A stretch of 6,796 nucleotides of DNA, taken from the NCBI GenBank assembly GCA_030149995.1, contig JASLGV010000140.1, positions 1 through 6,796 of the forward strand, given 5' to 3'. A program made the translations under genes and the position numbers. This stretch comes from Pedobacter sp. (GTDB lineage: Bacteria; Bacteroidota; Bacteroidia; Sphingobacteriales; Sphingobacteriaceae). Shown in pieces: positions 6,501-6,796 of the stretch. The notes under the pieces are model-generated. The model saw only the letters and a list, made by a program, of their open reading frames with translations, ran no database searches and was not told where the DNA came from. Numbering within the stretch: the first letter of the stretch is position 1; each line of letters opens with the position of its first letter.

Positions 6501-6796
6501 ATGAAACTTACCCTTGGCTTTTCGCCCTGCCCCAACGACACCTTTATATTTGATGCCCTTATTCATCATAAAATCGATACAGAAGGTTTAGAATTTGAAG
6601 TCTTTTTTGATGATGTGGAAACGCTCAACCAGAAAGCACTGCGGGGAGAACTGGATATTACCAAATTAAGCTTTCATGCTTTTGCCTATGTGGCGGAGCA
6701 ATACGCTCTTTTAGATGCGGGCAGTGCCCTGGGTTTTGGGGTTGGGCCGCTGCTGATTAGTAAAGCAACAGATTTGCAGGAAAAAATTGAAAAGCA
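6501..6796 (+). CDS. mqnD: 1,4-dihydroxy-6-naphthoate synthase, N-terminal part
   Basis: Converts cyclic dehypoxanthinyl futalosine to 1,4-dihydroxy-6-naphthoate, the step after MqnC in the futalosine route to menaquinone. The fold is that of periplasmic-binding proteins, but the enzyme is cytoplasmic. Only 98 residues lie in the window (family length about 280), and the frame is open to the right edge. Diagnostic segments: LGFSPCPNDTFIFDAL (5-20), which is nearly invariant in MqnD; DDVETLNQKAL (37-47); ITKLSFHAFAYV (53-64); and GSALGFGVGPLLIS (74-87). The ATG at 6501 puts the SPCPNDT motif at the usual distance from the N-terminus. It follows mqnB on the same strand after 63 bp, and the two probably belong to one menaquinone locus. 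Truncation is due to the window edge, not a defect. Confidence 0.96.
   Translation, partial: MKLTLGFSPCPNDTFIFDALIHHKIDTEGLEFEVFFDDVETLNQKALRGELDITKLSFHAFAYVAEQYALLDAGSALGFGVGPLLISKATDLQEKIEK

Noticed and set aside
1..6796. Mobile element, CRISPR array, toxin-antitoxin or defence system
   Set aside because: I found no transposase or integrase, no terminal inverted repeats with target duplications, no regularly spaced repeats and no defence-type domains. Gene content is housekeeping plus one sensor kinase.

Overview
The window looks like chromosomal core DNA from a Bacteroidota, most like Sphingobacteriaceae (Pedobacter or Mucilaginibacter type). Evidence: moderate-to-low GC, no Shine-Dalgarno sequences, TAnnTTTG-type promoter elements, futalosine-route menaquinone genes, and protein sequences typical of that phylum. 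The genus is an inference from sequence feel, not from a search.

Layout. Positions 1-3586 (minus strand) hold one uninterrupted reading frame for a very large membrane sensor histidine kinase. Its C-terminus runs off the left edge, and it most likely starts at a TTG codon. A strong intrinsic terminator (3613-3651) separates it from fabD (3675-4556, minus), the malonyl-CoA:ACP transacylase of fatty acid synthesis. A weaker terminator-like hairpin (about 4578-4603) lies between fabD and folE (4621-5256, minus), which encodes GTP cyclohydrolase I. Seven bases further upstream of folE ends a 6-pyruvoyl-tetrahydropterin synthase family gene (5263-5673, minus). These two form a pterin operon: the synthase gene is read first and folE second. 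A 128-bp divergent intergenic region (5674-5801) carries a promoter-like box and a perfect dyad. On the plus strand follow mqnB (5802-6437, futalosine hydrolase) and the first 98 codons of mqnD (6501 to the right edge, 1,4-dihydroxy-6-naphthoate synthase).

How the genes work together. FolE makes 7,8-dihydroneopterin triphosphate from GTP, and the PTPS-family enzyme uses that compound. The PTPS active-site motif has the Cys-x5-His-Gly-His spacing of animal 6-pyruvoyl-tetrahydropterin synthase, so a biopterin-like product deserves consideration beside the usual queuosine assignment. MqnB and MqnD act in the futalosine branch of menaquinone synthesis. FabD loads malonyl groups onto ACP. The kinase is a signalling gene that appears to be transcribed separately.

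I see no mobile element, CRISPR array, RNA gene or evident new multi-gene system. The most interesting items are the unusual topology of the kinase, the eukaryote-type PTPS paired with FolE, and several promoter-like boxes lying almost directly against start codons.
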